Origin: Sarcocystis neurona
Taxonomy: Eukaryota; Apicomplexa; Conoidasida; Eucoccidiorida; Sarcocystidae
Direction of reading: 5' to 3'
Assembly: GCA_000727475.1 (NCBI GenBank)
Contig: KL647292.1
Location: 2,011,186 to 2,075,185 of the forward strand
DNA: 64,000 nt
Part shown: positions 36,101 to 47,000 of the stretch, piece by piece
Layout of the letters: each line of letters begins with the position of its first letter
Position numbering within the stretch: position 1 is the first letter of the stretch
Notes under the pieces: generated by a model
What the model was told of the DNA's origin: nothing
The model's database searches: none
The model's input: the letters and a program-made list of their open reading frames with translations, nothing else
Position numbers and translations under genes: made by a program

Positions 36101-37703
36101 GTTCGACAAAATATAACCGGATCAACATAGCACGGGGAAGTATTCCAGTGTACAGAGAGGGTACGCGTGTGCTTATACGAATGTCTTCCCCTCCCTCTTT
36201 CCCTCTCTCTTTCTCTGCCTATATATATATATATATGTATATTACGTGGTGGCATTCTGCACCATATATACGCTGTGTGTGTGTGTGCGTGGATATGTGT
36301 GTGTATATGTATGTGTGTGTGTATGTGTGTGTGTGTGTGTGTCTGTAAGTGAACCTGTGTGTGTATAAATGTATATATATGTACTGGTGTGCACACCCCC
36401 CAGATAAGGAGAGGCAGTGAGAACACGTCCCTTATTGGGTGTAGCCGACTTGTCTGCACGCTCACAGAGACACGTCTGTTCATGTAAAGGTAACTTATTA
36501 TGCGTTCAAAGCAGATGATGAAGCTCTTGACGCTGTGTACGTCTTGGCATGCAGTGACTCATATCAAAGGTGTGCACATCTGGATCACTTGCGACCGCGT
36601 AGCTGCAGGTAGATATGTAGATATTCACTACGCTACGCGAGCGCGTAGCTGCACGCAGATACGTGGATATTCACTAAGATTCTGTTGGTGTTCAATACAT
36701 ATGCACTCATACGTGCAACAACGACGCGCGTCTCTTGCATGGCACAAACTGAGTGTATACGTATAGTAAGGAGAGGAGTACTGTCTCTTTGTACGTGCAG
36801 GTACGTGCGCTGTAGCACGCAGTGAAAGACATATGGCTTTGTTAATGTATATATGCATATGTGTAAGCATGGTGTAAGGACACGGTTGTGAGAAGTACGA
36901 ATGTGTACTGTACACGCCGAACCATACGACTTTCACCAAGAGGAGCAGAAACATGTACAGAATGCGCGATAAAACACGTGATGGCGCATGGCGCATGTAC
37001 GTTGAAACGTGTAGATGTAGTTGTATTTTTACATAGAAGTGGATGTCAATACGTACGTATATATACATATGGATATATATATATATATTATACAGTGGCT
37101 GGGGCGCGGGAGGAACCAGCAGCACTTTTGGTGGATATCAGGCGTCCCATGTAGCGCGCGTAAGATGACACACGTGTGAGAAGACAGCTGTGAACCTACC
37201 TGTAACATAGACGTACAGTGTTATACGCATATGTGGACAGTTGCATCTCTACGCCTGTACGTGTATATCGGTGTTTCCGCTATACAGGGGCCGGGTTACG
37301 CAAACGCAGGCTCTGACTGCCCGCCGCTCACCTGAAATTTGGCAACGTAACCGTGCGCGAATTCATGATCTTCTAGCATTACAAAATCGTTCCACATTTC
37401 TTCATCTTTCTCCTTCCTCTCTTCTTCTTCGTGGATGTCTAATGCGCTGCGTTTGTGGCTTTCGACGGTAGCAGCGCTGGGCAACTGCGCGGAGGCACCA
37501 CCCGCAACAGCAGACACGCCGCTGGGTTTGCCGGTGCTGCTGATTTTGTTGGAAGTTTCACTGCTGCCGGAGTCGCCGCTGAAGCCGTTATTTCCGCTGC
37601 CGGTGCTGCCTGCTGCTGTCTGGCTAGGATCGGGAAGTTGCTGATCCATTGTGAAAGTAGGAGGGCCAAGTGGTTCCGTTTCTTCCTGCCGTTTCAGCGA
37701 CAT
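24178..37703 (-). CDS. Charged coiled-coil protein, 8-exon model, 512 aa
   Basis: Exons in transcript order: 37703-37332, 33472-33288, 31030-30771, 29697-29570, 28887-28735, 27887-27759, 25688-25579, 24379-24178. Phases agree throughout (0,2,1,0,0,0,2) and the frame ends in TAG. Residues 1-124 are Ser/Gly-rich with an acidic HEEEERKEKDEE patch; from about residue 140 to 490 the protein is almost wholly helical and charged (for example KLEEAEKRRRQLLEEE, KMENADERRRQLREQEK, RLQDMAEKILHKQEKAEQL), ending in an Ala-rich tail. The repeated K/R-L-E-x-A-E-x-R-R-R-Q-L pattern resembles stathmin-like or microtubule-associated coiled coils, but I cannot name the family; a cytoskeletal role is only a guess. 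Weak points: the 3.9-kb first intron and the donors after 30771 (GTCTCT) and 29570 (GTTCCA), which match consensus only at GT. A shorter form using GTAGCT after 30919 and skipping 29697-29570 also keeps frame (420 aa). Confidence 0.6.
25634..26120 (+). repeat. GCA/CAG triplet block overlapping antisense exon 7
   Basis: From about 25690 the + strand is GCA/CAG/TCA-rich. One frame is open without an ATG from 25634 to the TGA near 25968 and reads as Ser/Ala/Pro/Thr-rich for ~110 codons. It overlaps exon 7 (25688-25579) of the coiled-coil gene in antisense. I treat it as a triplet-repeat tract in the intron, not an independent gene. Confidence 0.55.
26745..27245. repeat. CACGCAGACACAGA-type minisatellite
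   Basis: About 500 bp of degenerate direct repeats with variants of ACACAGAGACACCACGCAG at steps of roughly 20 bases. The array is in an intron of the coiled-coil gene, between the exons at 27759 and 25688. It produces long open frames on both strands (Cys/Val-rich on -, His/Thr-rich on +) that are repeat artefacts. Confidence 0.85.
28888..29290. repeat. CAG/GCA triplet-rich stretch
   Basis: Dense CAGCAG/GCAGCA with interruptions, in the intron immediately upstream (in transcript order) of the exon at 28887-28735. On the - strand it forms the CTG-rich polypyrimidine-like run that precedes the acceptor CGGCTACAG. Confidence 0.75.
31226..31330. repeat. ~59-bp direct repeat, two copies
   Basis: AGAGATACGTACAGGGAAGT at 31230 is repeated as GGAGATATGTACAGGAGAGT about 59 bases further on. 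Both are followed by ATAGGCG and ACGTGTACAC-type sequence. It lies within an intron of the coiled-coil gene. Confidence 0.65.
31536..31602. repeat. 24-bp tandem repeat
   Basis: CAGCAGCACGTCTACGTA recurs at 31548 and 31572, and the flanks add partial copies (ACGTCTACGTACACGCG before, ACGTACACGCGCAG after). This makes about 2.7 units in an intron of the coiled-coil gene. Confidence 0.8.
32311..32968 (+). repeat. Polypurine tract (+ strand) in an intron of the coiled-coil gene
   Basis: The + strand is overwhelmingly A/G at 32313-32457 and 32540-32968 (for example GGGAGAGAAGAAGGCAGAGG). The two halves are separated by ~80 bases of mixed sequence. The - strand, which is the gene's coding strand, is therefore almost all pyrimidine. 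There is no simple repeat unit. Open frames at 32482-32667 and 32664-32909 (+) code Arg/Lys/Glu-rich peptides and overlap by four bases at ATGA; they are expected from purine-only sequence. Confidence 0.85.
33606..33995 (+). other. Open frames of uncertain status inside the first intron of the coiled-coil gene
   Basis: On the + strand, a frame to 33901 reads FEKGLKKRKGLLAHAREKF from just after an acceptor-like CCTATGCAG, and a second frame (33753-33995) contains QQQQLEFLQPLVIRTTDIP. Neither has a partner exon, a domain or a clear start. They could be exons of an undetected + strand gene nested in the intron, or chance. Confidence 0.2.
36273..36344. repeat. Imperfect (TG)n/(TATG)n microsatellite
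   Basis: About 70 bases of TG interrupted by TATG and GCGTGG in the first intron of the coiled-coil gene. It is preceded by a CT-rich run (36184-36217) and a (TA)n run (36222-36236). Confidence 0.85.
36596..36678. repeat. 45-bp tandem duplication
   Basis: CGCGTAGCTGCAGGTAGAT at 36597 recurs as CGCGTAGCTGCACGCAGAT at 36642. Both are followed by GATATTCACTA, so two copies stand head to tail. Confidence 0.8.
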
Positions 37704-40700
37704 GGCGCCAATAGCAGATGCACAAAATGCAGATACAGAGGAGGCACGTGCACAGAGGGAGCAACAGAGATCTGCACCCGGGTGCAGAGTGAAGATGACA
37801 CACGTTCGCCTGCTGAAGAAAATAAAGAACCAGAAGACACGACAGCAGCGGAGAAGCACACACGCACACACATACACGTACGCACACATACACGCACACA
37901 CACAGAAGCGCGCTGCGCGTGCACGCTTTCTCGACGCGCAAGTCGACCCGGCGCCGCGTTCGCTGCTAGGGTGCCGTTGCACGTCCAGCTCCTGCGGCTC
38001 GTATTTTCGTCCACTGCTGCTTATTTGCTCGTCACGCGTCTGGTGGCGCCACTGCTGCTCGTACGGCTGCTGTTCCTGCTGCTTCTCGTGCGCTTGACGA
38101 GGCGCTGGTGCTGCTCGAGCTGATCCTGCTGCCGCTGTTGCTGCTGCTGCTGCGGCGTCTTCTGCTATCGCTGCTGCCGTTGCTGTTGTTCATCGTAGCT
38201 TTCGTCTTACTCGTATTGGTTACATCGGCTGGCTGCCTCCCGTTTCACTGTGGCTCGAGCTGATGCTGTTCCTGTCCCAGCTGAATCTCACTGAACGTGA
38301 ACTGCGCCCCACCTCGTAAAGAAGTGTCCGCTGTCTACCGCGGCCTTGCTTCTGTTCTCCACCTATACGACAATGCAATCTTTATTGTCAACGCACCCAC
38401 ATGCTGCTTCGTTGGCGCGCTGAAGCCAGCATGAGCGCTACGCGGCAGCCGAGAAAGCGTGTGCAGCAGTAGTAGCTGCTACTACTGCAGCTGCTGGAAG
38501 GCCTGACGCCAGTAAATGCGGCTTGACGGGAAGGGCCCGTCCTGCTACGATACCTGCTGGTGGTACGCAGCTGTTTCGAAATCTGGTCATCCTGCAGCAG
38601 CCGCTACCGAAAGTCCAAAGTCACAACACTTTGCCGCTGTCGTCATCGCTGCTGCACGTGCCACTCCGCGCTCGCTGCTCGCGCTGCGGCCTCTCGCAAC
38701 ACTTCCGGTGACCGCGGGTCTACACACTGCGCAAATGGCAGCCACTCTCGCACTTCCGTTAACAATGCCGCGCGCAGATCCTGTCGCTGGTGCGACAGAC
38801 GGTGTCCTTTCTCCGCTGATAGAGGTTCATAGAGCACTATCAGCAACGACTGTAAATCTACACATCCGTATCCACACACGTGGTGTGTGTATCTTGTTTC
38901 GTTCCGCGTAGCTCTTGCTGGAAGTACACGGGTCTGCTTTAATTTGCTGTCTCTCTTCGTTGTACATGGGACGCAAATGCGTCGAGGTAGTAAATACGTG
39001 GGATGTGTGCTCTACGAACCAACCTATACAGTTACATTATGTACAGGTGTATAGAGAATTTGACATTCACACGTGAACAGACACGTGAGCATAGGAGAAG
39101 CAGATATACGTGTGCATATATTTTCATAGACGGCCTGAACGGAGAAGGAGAGCTGATAAACATAGACGTATGTCACCGTGTTCCCGCGTGGATTCCACAT
39201 TGCCGTTGACGCAGCGCATAGAGTACGACCTGTTGTCGTGTTTGTGAATATGTAGGTGGAAACAAATGACTTTGACTCTCAATCATATTCGCCACAAGTT
39301 TTGGCCCACCATACTCTTTTGTTAATGTCTTGGTTGTGTGCAACGTCAGTCATGCAGGAGTACACGTATAGATCGTAGAAGCACTCTACTGCAGTACACG
39401 CATGCGTATAGATGTAGACACCCTTATCTGAACACCTGGCAGTAGTTGTATATCAGCGGCGTGGATGACAGGTATGTATCTTCATCAGCGCTAATGGGGT
39501 TGTACAGCCGGGCTGACGCTGAAATACATGTAAGCGTGCTAATGGAAGCTAGAAAGCATAAGATATATCTTGGTGCCTACGTTGTAAAAGTTAATTCCGT
39601 GTAAGGTAGGAATGGACGTGGTCGAGTGAGTACGCGCATACGTGAATTACCTTCGCACGTGCAACACATAATGTGAATCTAGGCAAAAGGTTTGTTTGGT
39701 TGCACCCGTCGCAGTTCATGTTGATGACCTAGAATCTTTACGAGGACATCCTATGTGTCAAGGCGACCGATCCTGTATGCGTACACCAAGAAATATATAT
39801 ATATATATATGACTGATGATGAGAAGGCTCCCAAGAAATATACATATATGTATATACATTTGATAGATGATGAGAAGGCTCCTGGGAAGCTGCGTACTTC
39901 CAACACGTAAGGTAGTCGAGGCATCGGTGATAGGGGAGCGCTTAAAACTCATAGTGGTCTACAAATCAATATGCGACAGACCAACACGCTGGTTTAAACA
40001 CGTCCTTCAGACCTTCGCACGGACGGATGCAGGTCGCAGAGATATCGGTAACTTAAAGAAAAGCCGCCGGCAAACTACACAGAAGTTGCGTTCGGCGGAC
40101 CTTTGCAGGTATTTGAACTGGAAATCGATTCCTAAGCAATGTCGAAGGTTGCTCCATTTCCAAGCATCTACACATGTAAATATATATGTATATATACGCA
40201 TACATGTCAACAACTGACGAATATACCTCCGACACACAAAAGCGCGCCTTAATGCGTCGACACGTACACCCTGCTATCCTAATATATGCGTCCCCACCTG
40301 TACGCTAACGCACGTAGCCACACGCGCACGCTTTCATGTGCTAAACTCAACTTGTATGTACACAGACGCGCGAGCGCGTTCCAGGACGATACAATTCTGC
40401 CGTTGTCGATTAGCAAGTCGCTATCTGCGGGCTACTGCACCGAATGGAACAAAGAAAAAACCGTGAGTATCTTCCTGTGACTCCTTCCTAAAGAACACCC
40501 GGTATGAGAGAGGGCCGCGACGACGAGTCTGCGCGTCCAACCAGAGATGCTCAAAAAGCATGTAAACAATTATTGAATCCTCCTCATCTTGTTTATATCT
40601 CTCAACAGAGCTGCTACAATAGGAGGCACACGCATCAGTACGAACGGCCTAATACACGTACCCTCGGAGTGGCCTGCCTCCGCTCGATTCGGCTCTTGAC

Positions 40701-41097
40701 AACATTGTATCAGTTACCCAAATTATTCGCAAACACCTGTGAACCTCATCGACGCAGGAAACGCTGAGAGCTGCGTGGTAGTTTTTGTGTCCTGTGGGGA
40801 AAGCACTTGACATTGCGGAGCTAAATTGTGGAAAGACTTCCCACGCAAATATATTCAGGTTTGCTGCACTCCAATCAAGTCTCAAGAAAACATACCTGAC
40901 GCTCTTTACAGAGGTTTTCCCCCGGAATAAGGACAGTTACTCTGATGGTCACACTATCGACAGTATGACTACTATTGACGAGTGCTCACGAGTACAGGTG
41001 GGACCCTGGCTCAACAAAACAAATTTTTTTCACCTCTTAGAACCGTGCAGATGCAGCATTTAAATGCCCCCTTCCCTTCGCCGTATCCAGCTAAAAA
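37704..41097. other. Interval between the coiled-coil gene start and the 18-exon gene end
   Basis: It holds CA/CACG microsatellite (37850-37910), a CTG/GCT-rich block (~37990-38220), a weaker decayed triplet block (~38450-38850) and TA runs. A GATGATGAGAAGGCTCC direct repeat occurs twice 51 bases apart near 39814 and 39865. The first ~300 bases should contain the coiled-coil gene's 5' UTR and promoter. The open frame at 40785-41063 (+), 92 codons from a GTG, has no recognisable domain. Confidence 0.5.
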
Positions 41098-44000
41098 TCA
41101 GGCCTGCCATTTGCTGCTTGGCAGAGAACAACTCTGCTGTGTATCCCTCAAAATAGCGCGGGTGTCTTTGACGTCGTTAAATGTCTCAATCGCCATACGG
41201 ACAGTGTGAAGTAACCTTGGCAGCTGTGCAGCATCTCGTGAAACAGCAGCGTCCACGTCCCGCAGCAGCTGCTTAAAGGCTCTGCGCTGCTTGTCTGTAC
41301 ACAGCCAAATCACAGGAGAGACAACGGGCTGTGCACTGACAAGTGTAGCCATTCAAATGCAGAAATGTACATGCAACACATATTTCTACGCCAGAACATT
41401 ATGCGACTATACGCTGTGTAGTACGCACGTAAACCTTGTTTGCAGCAGGCTCTGAACACTTGTACTTTCTCGACAACCTGCGTGGGAACACGCACTGGCG
41501 AGCATTCCTGCTTCACACTAATGACACCAGCTTAAAACACGTTCGAAGCAGCTGTCGAAGGATAACACCGTAACGAGGAAAAAATAAATAACCTGCTCAG
41601 TGCCAATGAACTAACTGGATTTCGTCTGAGCACCTGTGCGGTTCTACGCTGGATAATAGATGACTGATTCATTCACTTGAACTTCAACAAGCGAGACACT
41701 TCGAAAGGAAGAACAGCCGAAATGTCAGAGGAATATTTCAGTGAACGGGGGAAGATGCTTCATGGAATGTACTCATTTTGTCTTACAAAAAGTAGCACCG
41801 CGCACACGGGCGCTCAACTACACAGTCCACCTCACGAATAGTGCAGAACCTGTTTCCCCACACGCCGGTTGCTGGTAGTCATACCACACTTTAACGCGCA
41901 TATGCCTCTGCGTATTTGCACCTGAAGTGGCTGGGAGTTTACTTAGTAAAAGTGTTTGCTCTACCGGACCCACTGGCGACTCAAATCAAGTGTACACATG
42001 AAGCAGAGCCACGCGTTTGCCATCCTCCGCTCGTAGGAGTCGTCCAAGTCTACCAGTGGGCTCAAACTAATTTTTTTTTTCCTTCTTCTTCGCTCACTCT
42101 CTTCAGATATGTGTACACTTGGGGTTTCCACGCTCCCCAAATAAAAGCAAAACACTTCGTAAGCTTACATATAAATTACTTGCTGTGGGCAGCAGCATGC
42201 GTTGTTGTCGAGATACTGCGGCGACCTGTGTCTCTGTCTGCCCGCAGCACGGCACTTGTAAACCGGCGTACTGAAAGCGCTCCTACCTACTCTGACGTAT
42301 TTGAGGAAATGAAAACGTGGCTGGGCTGTAAAGGGTATAGACGCACATATTCGTATATCCGTACAAAGGGGTCCGCTGAGCTGCCTGGCTGGACTGTGCA
42401 GAGTGTGGATGTACGTATTCGTGTATCTGTACAGGAGGATCCTCTCAACTACGTCGCTGGGCTGTAAAGAGTATGGATTCACGCATCCGTGAACCTATAC
42501 AAAGGGGTCTGCTCAGCAGAGCGTACAGTGAGTAACGCACGCGTACGGATAAGCGTCAGCGCCGATGTTAGTCTTTCGCGTGACTGTGGCGTGCCCCAGT
42601 GAACTGCAACACAACTCGATAGCTGCACACCGTGACACATCAGGTATTCTGTACGGATGCCTGAACACTGCTCACATTCTCTGATGGATATGGATGTTCA
42701 ACAAGGTACGCTCATACACCTACGCACCAGTAATAAGGATACTTCTATACGTCATCGTAGGTGTGGTTCGCCGCAGGCACTATCTCGACAATTTATGGTG
42801 TAGCTGCTGACGACAGACGCTCATGATCTGCTTTCCTGCTCTTTGATAGTCTCCTTTCCGTTCCGCTGCCCTTTGTTGCCCAACTGACTGTGGGACGTTC
42901 TGTTGCCAACGACCTACCGCCGCTGCTCTGCTCTGCGCCGCAGCAGTTACGTTTCCTTCAGGTGTCGGTGGAACTCCTCTCGTCTTCTTTAACTAATTCT
43001 CCCTGCACTGCTGGCTCCCCTATTGCTATGGTCTGTTGTTTCTATTTTCCTTGCCGGTCGATCCGGGTTCTGTTTTCTGATTCGGTGCTGTTGATGCTGT
43101 TGTGCCGGAAGTGCTTCACGAACGAGCGGGAATGCATCTGCGTAAAACCTCAAGTGCAGTACATATATACACACTGCACATGCACAAATTAACATTACTG
43201 AGCATCTACAACACTTTTGCGCGTTTGTTCCTGGTCTGCACTGACGTGTACCCGAATATACATTTTGCAACCAGTCTGCACGCCAATGTGGACTTTCACC
43301 TGTCCTCTCACCTGCCGATTCGATCTTGCGGAGAGCAACGACAAGGTCCCCAAAAAGCGCCTCAAGAAAACTTCGGGTACTTGGAGCAGCATCCTTTATC
43401 TTTGCTTCTAGACGACTTAAATAAAACTTTAGCCGTGAGCTTTGCCGAACGTAGTCAACAATCCGTTGAGCCGAATGTCTATAGAAGTCCTGCAAAGCGG
43501 CAACCGCACAGTACGCAGACATATATGCACCCTTCAAAATATACCGTGTACGCAACGTCAGCGCCCGTCTGCAACGCAGGAAACGGTCTGATAAAAAAGG
43601 AGTAGTGTACGTACTGTCATTGAAGTAGACGTTCGGTACTATCCCGTGGAACAGGAACCGGCACGATGTACTTCTCCACGTAAATTCGCGGTAATCAATT
43701 ATGCACTCTGGGACGCACTGGTGTTCTACGAATATATGGCCACAAAACAAACGTAAACAGAGTAGCTGACTACTCACGCACTATTCTACGAAATATATTC
43801 CTACAGCAAGAAGAGAAGCAACCCGGCGCACACGTAAAATTCTGGATGATTATGTGAGGGCACAAAGGGCTCCTAGGACTCCACAAGTGTTTGGGTTTCT
43901 CGCTATGTCGATTGGAAATGTACGAATAAATGATTTTTCCGATAAATGTAGAAGCAGCTGCAGCAGTGCTTTGCTCGTCCGTCCCCCGCAACACTACGAC

Positions 44001-47000
44001 ACACACAGAGGACTACTCACCTGTGACACTTACACGAACTGCAGACGAACTTACCGAAAAAGATTTCAGCTACTTGCTCAGTGTCAACCCAGGGCATAGG
44101 CCGCATACGCCCGTTACAGTGAGCACACGGGTGATGCACACTGCAGATCGAATCCGTTGGGGAGCACCTCACGCTCAGGCAGTCACAAGAGTAACGTTGA
44201 CCACGCCAACTGAGACATCCGCGTGCTGCAGCTCCCGGAAGTTGCCCTATTGGAAACGCTAGGTGAAGGTGGTTTGCAGTCGCACATAGATAACTGAAAT
44301 AACCCCAGCACCAGCTATCTGGTCTAGTATTCGCTTGAATAAGGAAGTACGCGACACTGCAAAGACCTTAAACACATGAACACACCATCACCATCACTTG
44401 CACTGCAGAAGTGGGCACTCGACGTGGACAAAAATCATTAAGAGATTTCTAGAGTCTCGATGGCAGGTATATTTGAACCGGGCAGACTGTGCGTTCGTCG
44501 ATTGTAAGAACCACCTCTGAATAGATCTACGTGAGTAGCCGGCTGGGCATACCACTGCATATGCGTGCGCCCTTAATAGTGGAGAAGCGCAGTGAGCCCG
44601 ACCGACATATGTTGCGATTTACATTTGCATCAATCTTCAAGCAAATGTCGGTCTTTCTCATAGAAAATCCGAACTCAAATGCAGAATATTTCCTTCCTGT
44701 AAATACAAAAAATTATTCTTTCCTTCGTCTAGAGCTTACCTTCCATACCTTTCCGGGTACCTCTCAGAGGAAGGTATCTACAAGTGCCACAATGCGGTCG
44801 ATACTGTCGGACGTTCTGAGACTTGACGTGCAGCAGCAACATCCTGGCCTGTAAGTTGTGGGTAACTTGCGTAGTGACGCAAGTGTGCGCATGGCAGCTC
44901 GCGGCTTTGCCGCCTCATTTCACGAGTGTCAGCCTACAGCTGTTGCAAGCGCCAACCGTGTCCGTGTAATGCAAGAACTCTTACTGCGTCTAGCTGCAGC
45001 GACTTCAGCAGTCGCATACTAGATGATACTGTTGGAATACACACATGGCAACACCTGCGCCATGAGACCGGCATGAGCCTGCACTTGCAGACACACGCAG
45101 ACGGGCTCGGTGAACCCTTGGGCAATATCAGCTGCTGTAAGTACAGGGTGACTGGTGTGCCGTCAGACAGTCCGAAACTCATCTCTCTTACTGCGTGGTC
45201 GTTCTGGTGACAAGGCCCTCCCTGTTCACAAATGGGAACACGACAGTGAGCAGTGAAGTATGTATATGCATGGCCGTTCGCCTACCTCAAGCATGGTGAT
45301 AGGCGGATGTGGAATTTCTAACGCAGCAGCAATCGTGTCGATAACGCGCGATACTTGTGCTCGTTCTTGATCCGATGCGAATATCCAGAACTGTCTAAGT
45401 GTTCGTGCGTAGATCCTCATGTTCCTTTCGGCCGAAGTCTTTCCGGCGGCCTTCACCAGCTCCAGCACCACTTCGTTAAAAGTCATCAACCGTTTCAGTT
45501 CATCGTCAGAAGCGGAGAGTCGCCAGTGGGGCGCCACATATTTCCGCCATTCCTCTGCCGGAGGGCGCCGTGCGAAGCTGCGGCGAAGTAGTACGAAGGA
45601 GAGTGACTGAAGGAAAAACACACTCCCTCCAAGTAGAGCTCTGAAATGAAAGAGCTGTAGAAAACACACGTGGACTCGACTCTAACAACTGGACGGCCGA
45701 GCCTTAAGATAGAAAAGATTAGTGGCAGGACACCTGCGAATAGAGGTGTGTTGCGACGCCCACTTTGAGGAAAATGAGGAGCTACGACGAGGAACAGTCG
45801 TATCACAGAAACGAACACGCAGTACAAGCCACGAATTTCGAACCGTCTCACAACACCGCCTTCAACAAGAGGTACTGTACTTACAACAGTTGATAGTGCA
45901 AAAAGTGCTCATCGGGCTCGTCGCATACGTCAGCATTGAACGTAACGACTACAAGCCTGCACACGCGGAAGCAATTTAGTGCAGAAAAAAAAATTTGCTT
46001 GTGAGCTTATTTGTAGCCAAAAATACAGACATACCCACCGCCGATGAACAGGTTTACGGCCTGCGAACGCACGTGCAGCTATACACACGTATATGTGTGT
46101 GCTTGAATATATCCAGACACAGGGGTGCCTACCTGCATACGGGCAACCCCGCAGGCATGTACATCAATTTTCGCCTGCACGTGTAGGGCTCACACTTGCA
46201 ATAGCTGCGAACTATTGCTGTTTTTTGCACATACACTCACGCTGGCAAGTTTCTCATCCATAGCGTTTGGGGGAACAAGTAACTCTTGTCTGAACCGGGG
46301 AACCAAGGTTTGAAGGGCCAGGTAGCTGAGCCGATGATCAATAATGATCGTAGTCGATTGATCAACTTCTTCATAAAGTTTGAGGGCCGCTGCCACTGGA
46401 TAGTCAATGGAGATGTAGACCACATCTGCCGGGATGTTGTAAAAATGTCGCTTTATTAGCTGGGCAGGAAATAACGGGGGACAGCATATGAGAAGAAAAG
46501 TGCATCTGTCATGTAGTTATGCCCTTGTGACGCGTGTGCAGACGTGTAAACACGTGTTCGAAGCCACGAGGTTACAGCAAGAACAGCAGGATGTTTCGTC
46601 AGAATATTCGAGGAAGAAGAGAGAGTGTGTGCCGAGATTACAGAAATGAGGTTGTGTGTCGATATCACTGGACCGTTTCGCTTCATCAGCTTCACCGGCG
46701 GGAGTGCGCCTGTAGGTGGGCGGAATCATACTGGCAAATCATATTTTGCACACGTGTCTCCTGTGAAAAAAATTCGAATTTTAATAAGCGCATTGCCTTG
46801 CACTTAACGGAGACCGGTTAGAAGTGATTATGCCAAGAAAGCAAGTACCTGGGTGTAGACAATTACGCTGGACACTTTATCACCATGTGTATACACATAG
46901 GTGTATTGATATATTCGTATGATTTCCACCACGATGGCGTGGACTCCGATGGATGATGTGTCTACGTTGCTCATGCACTGCTTCCAAGACACCTGCACTA

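Noticed and set aside
41916..42467. 183-codon + frame
   Set aside because: Opens at a non-ATG codon, is partly built from the 67-bp minisatellite, and is antisense to exon 42100-41965 whose phases fit the 18-exon gene.
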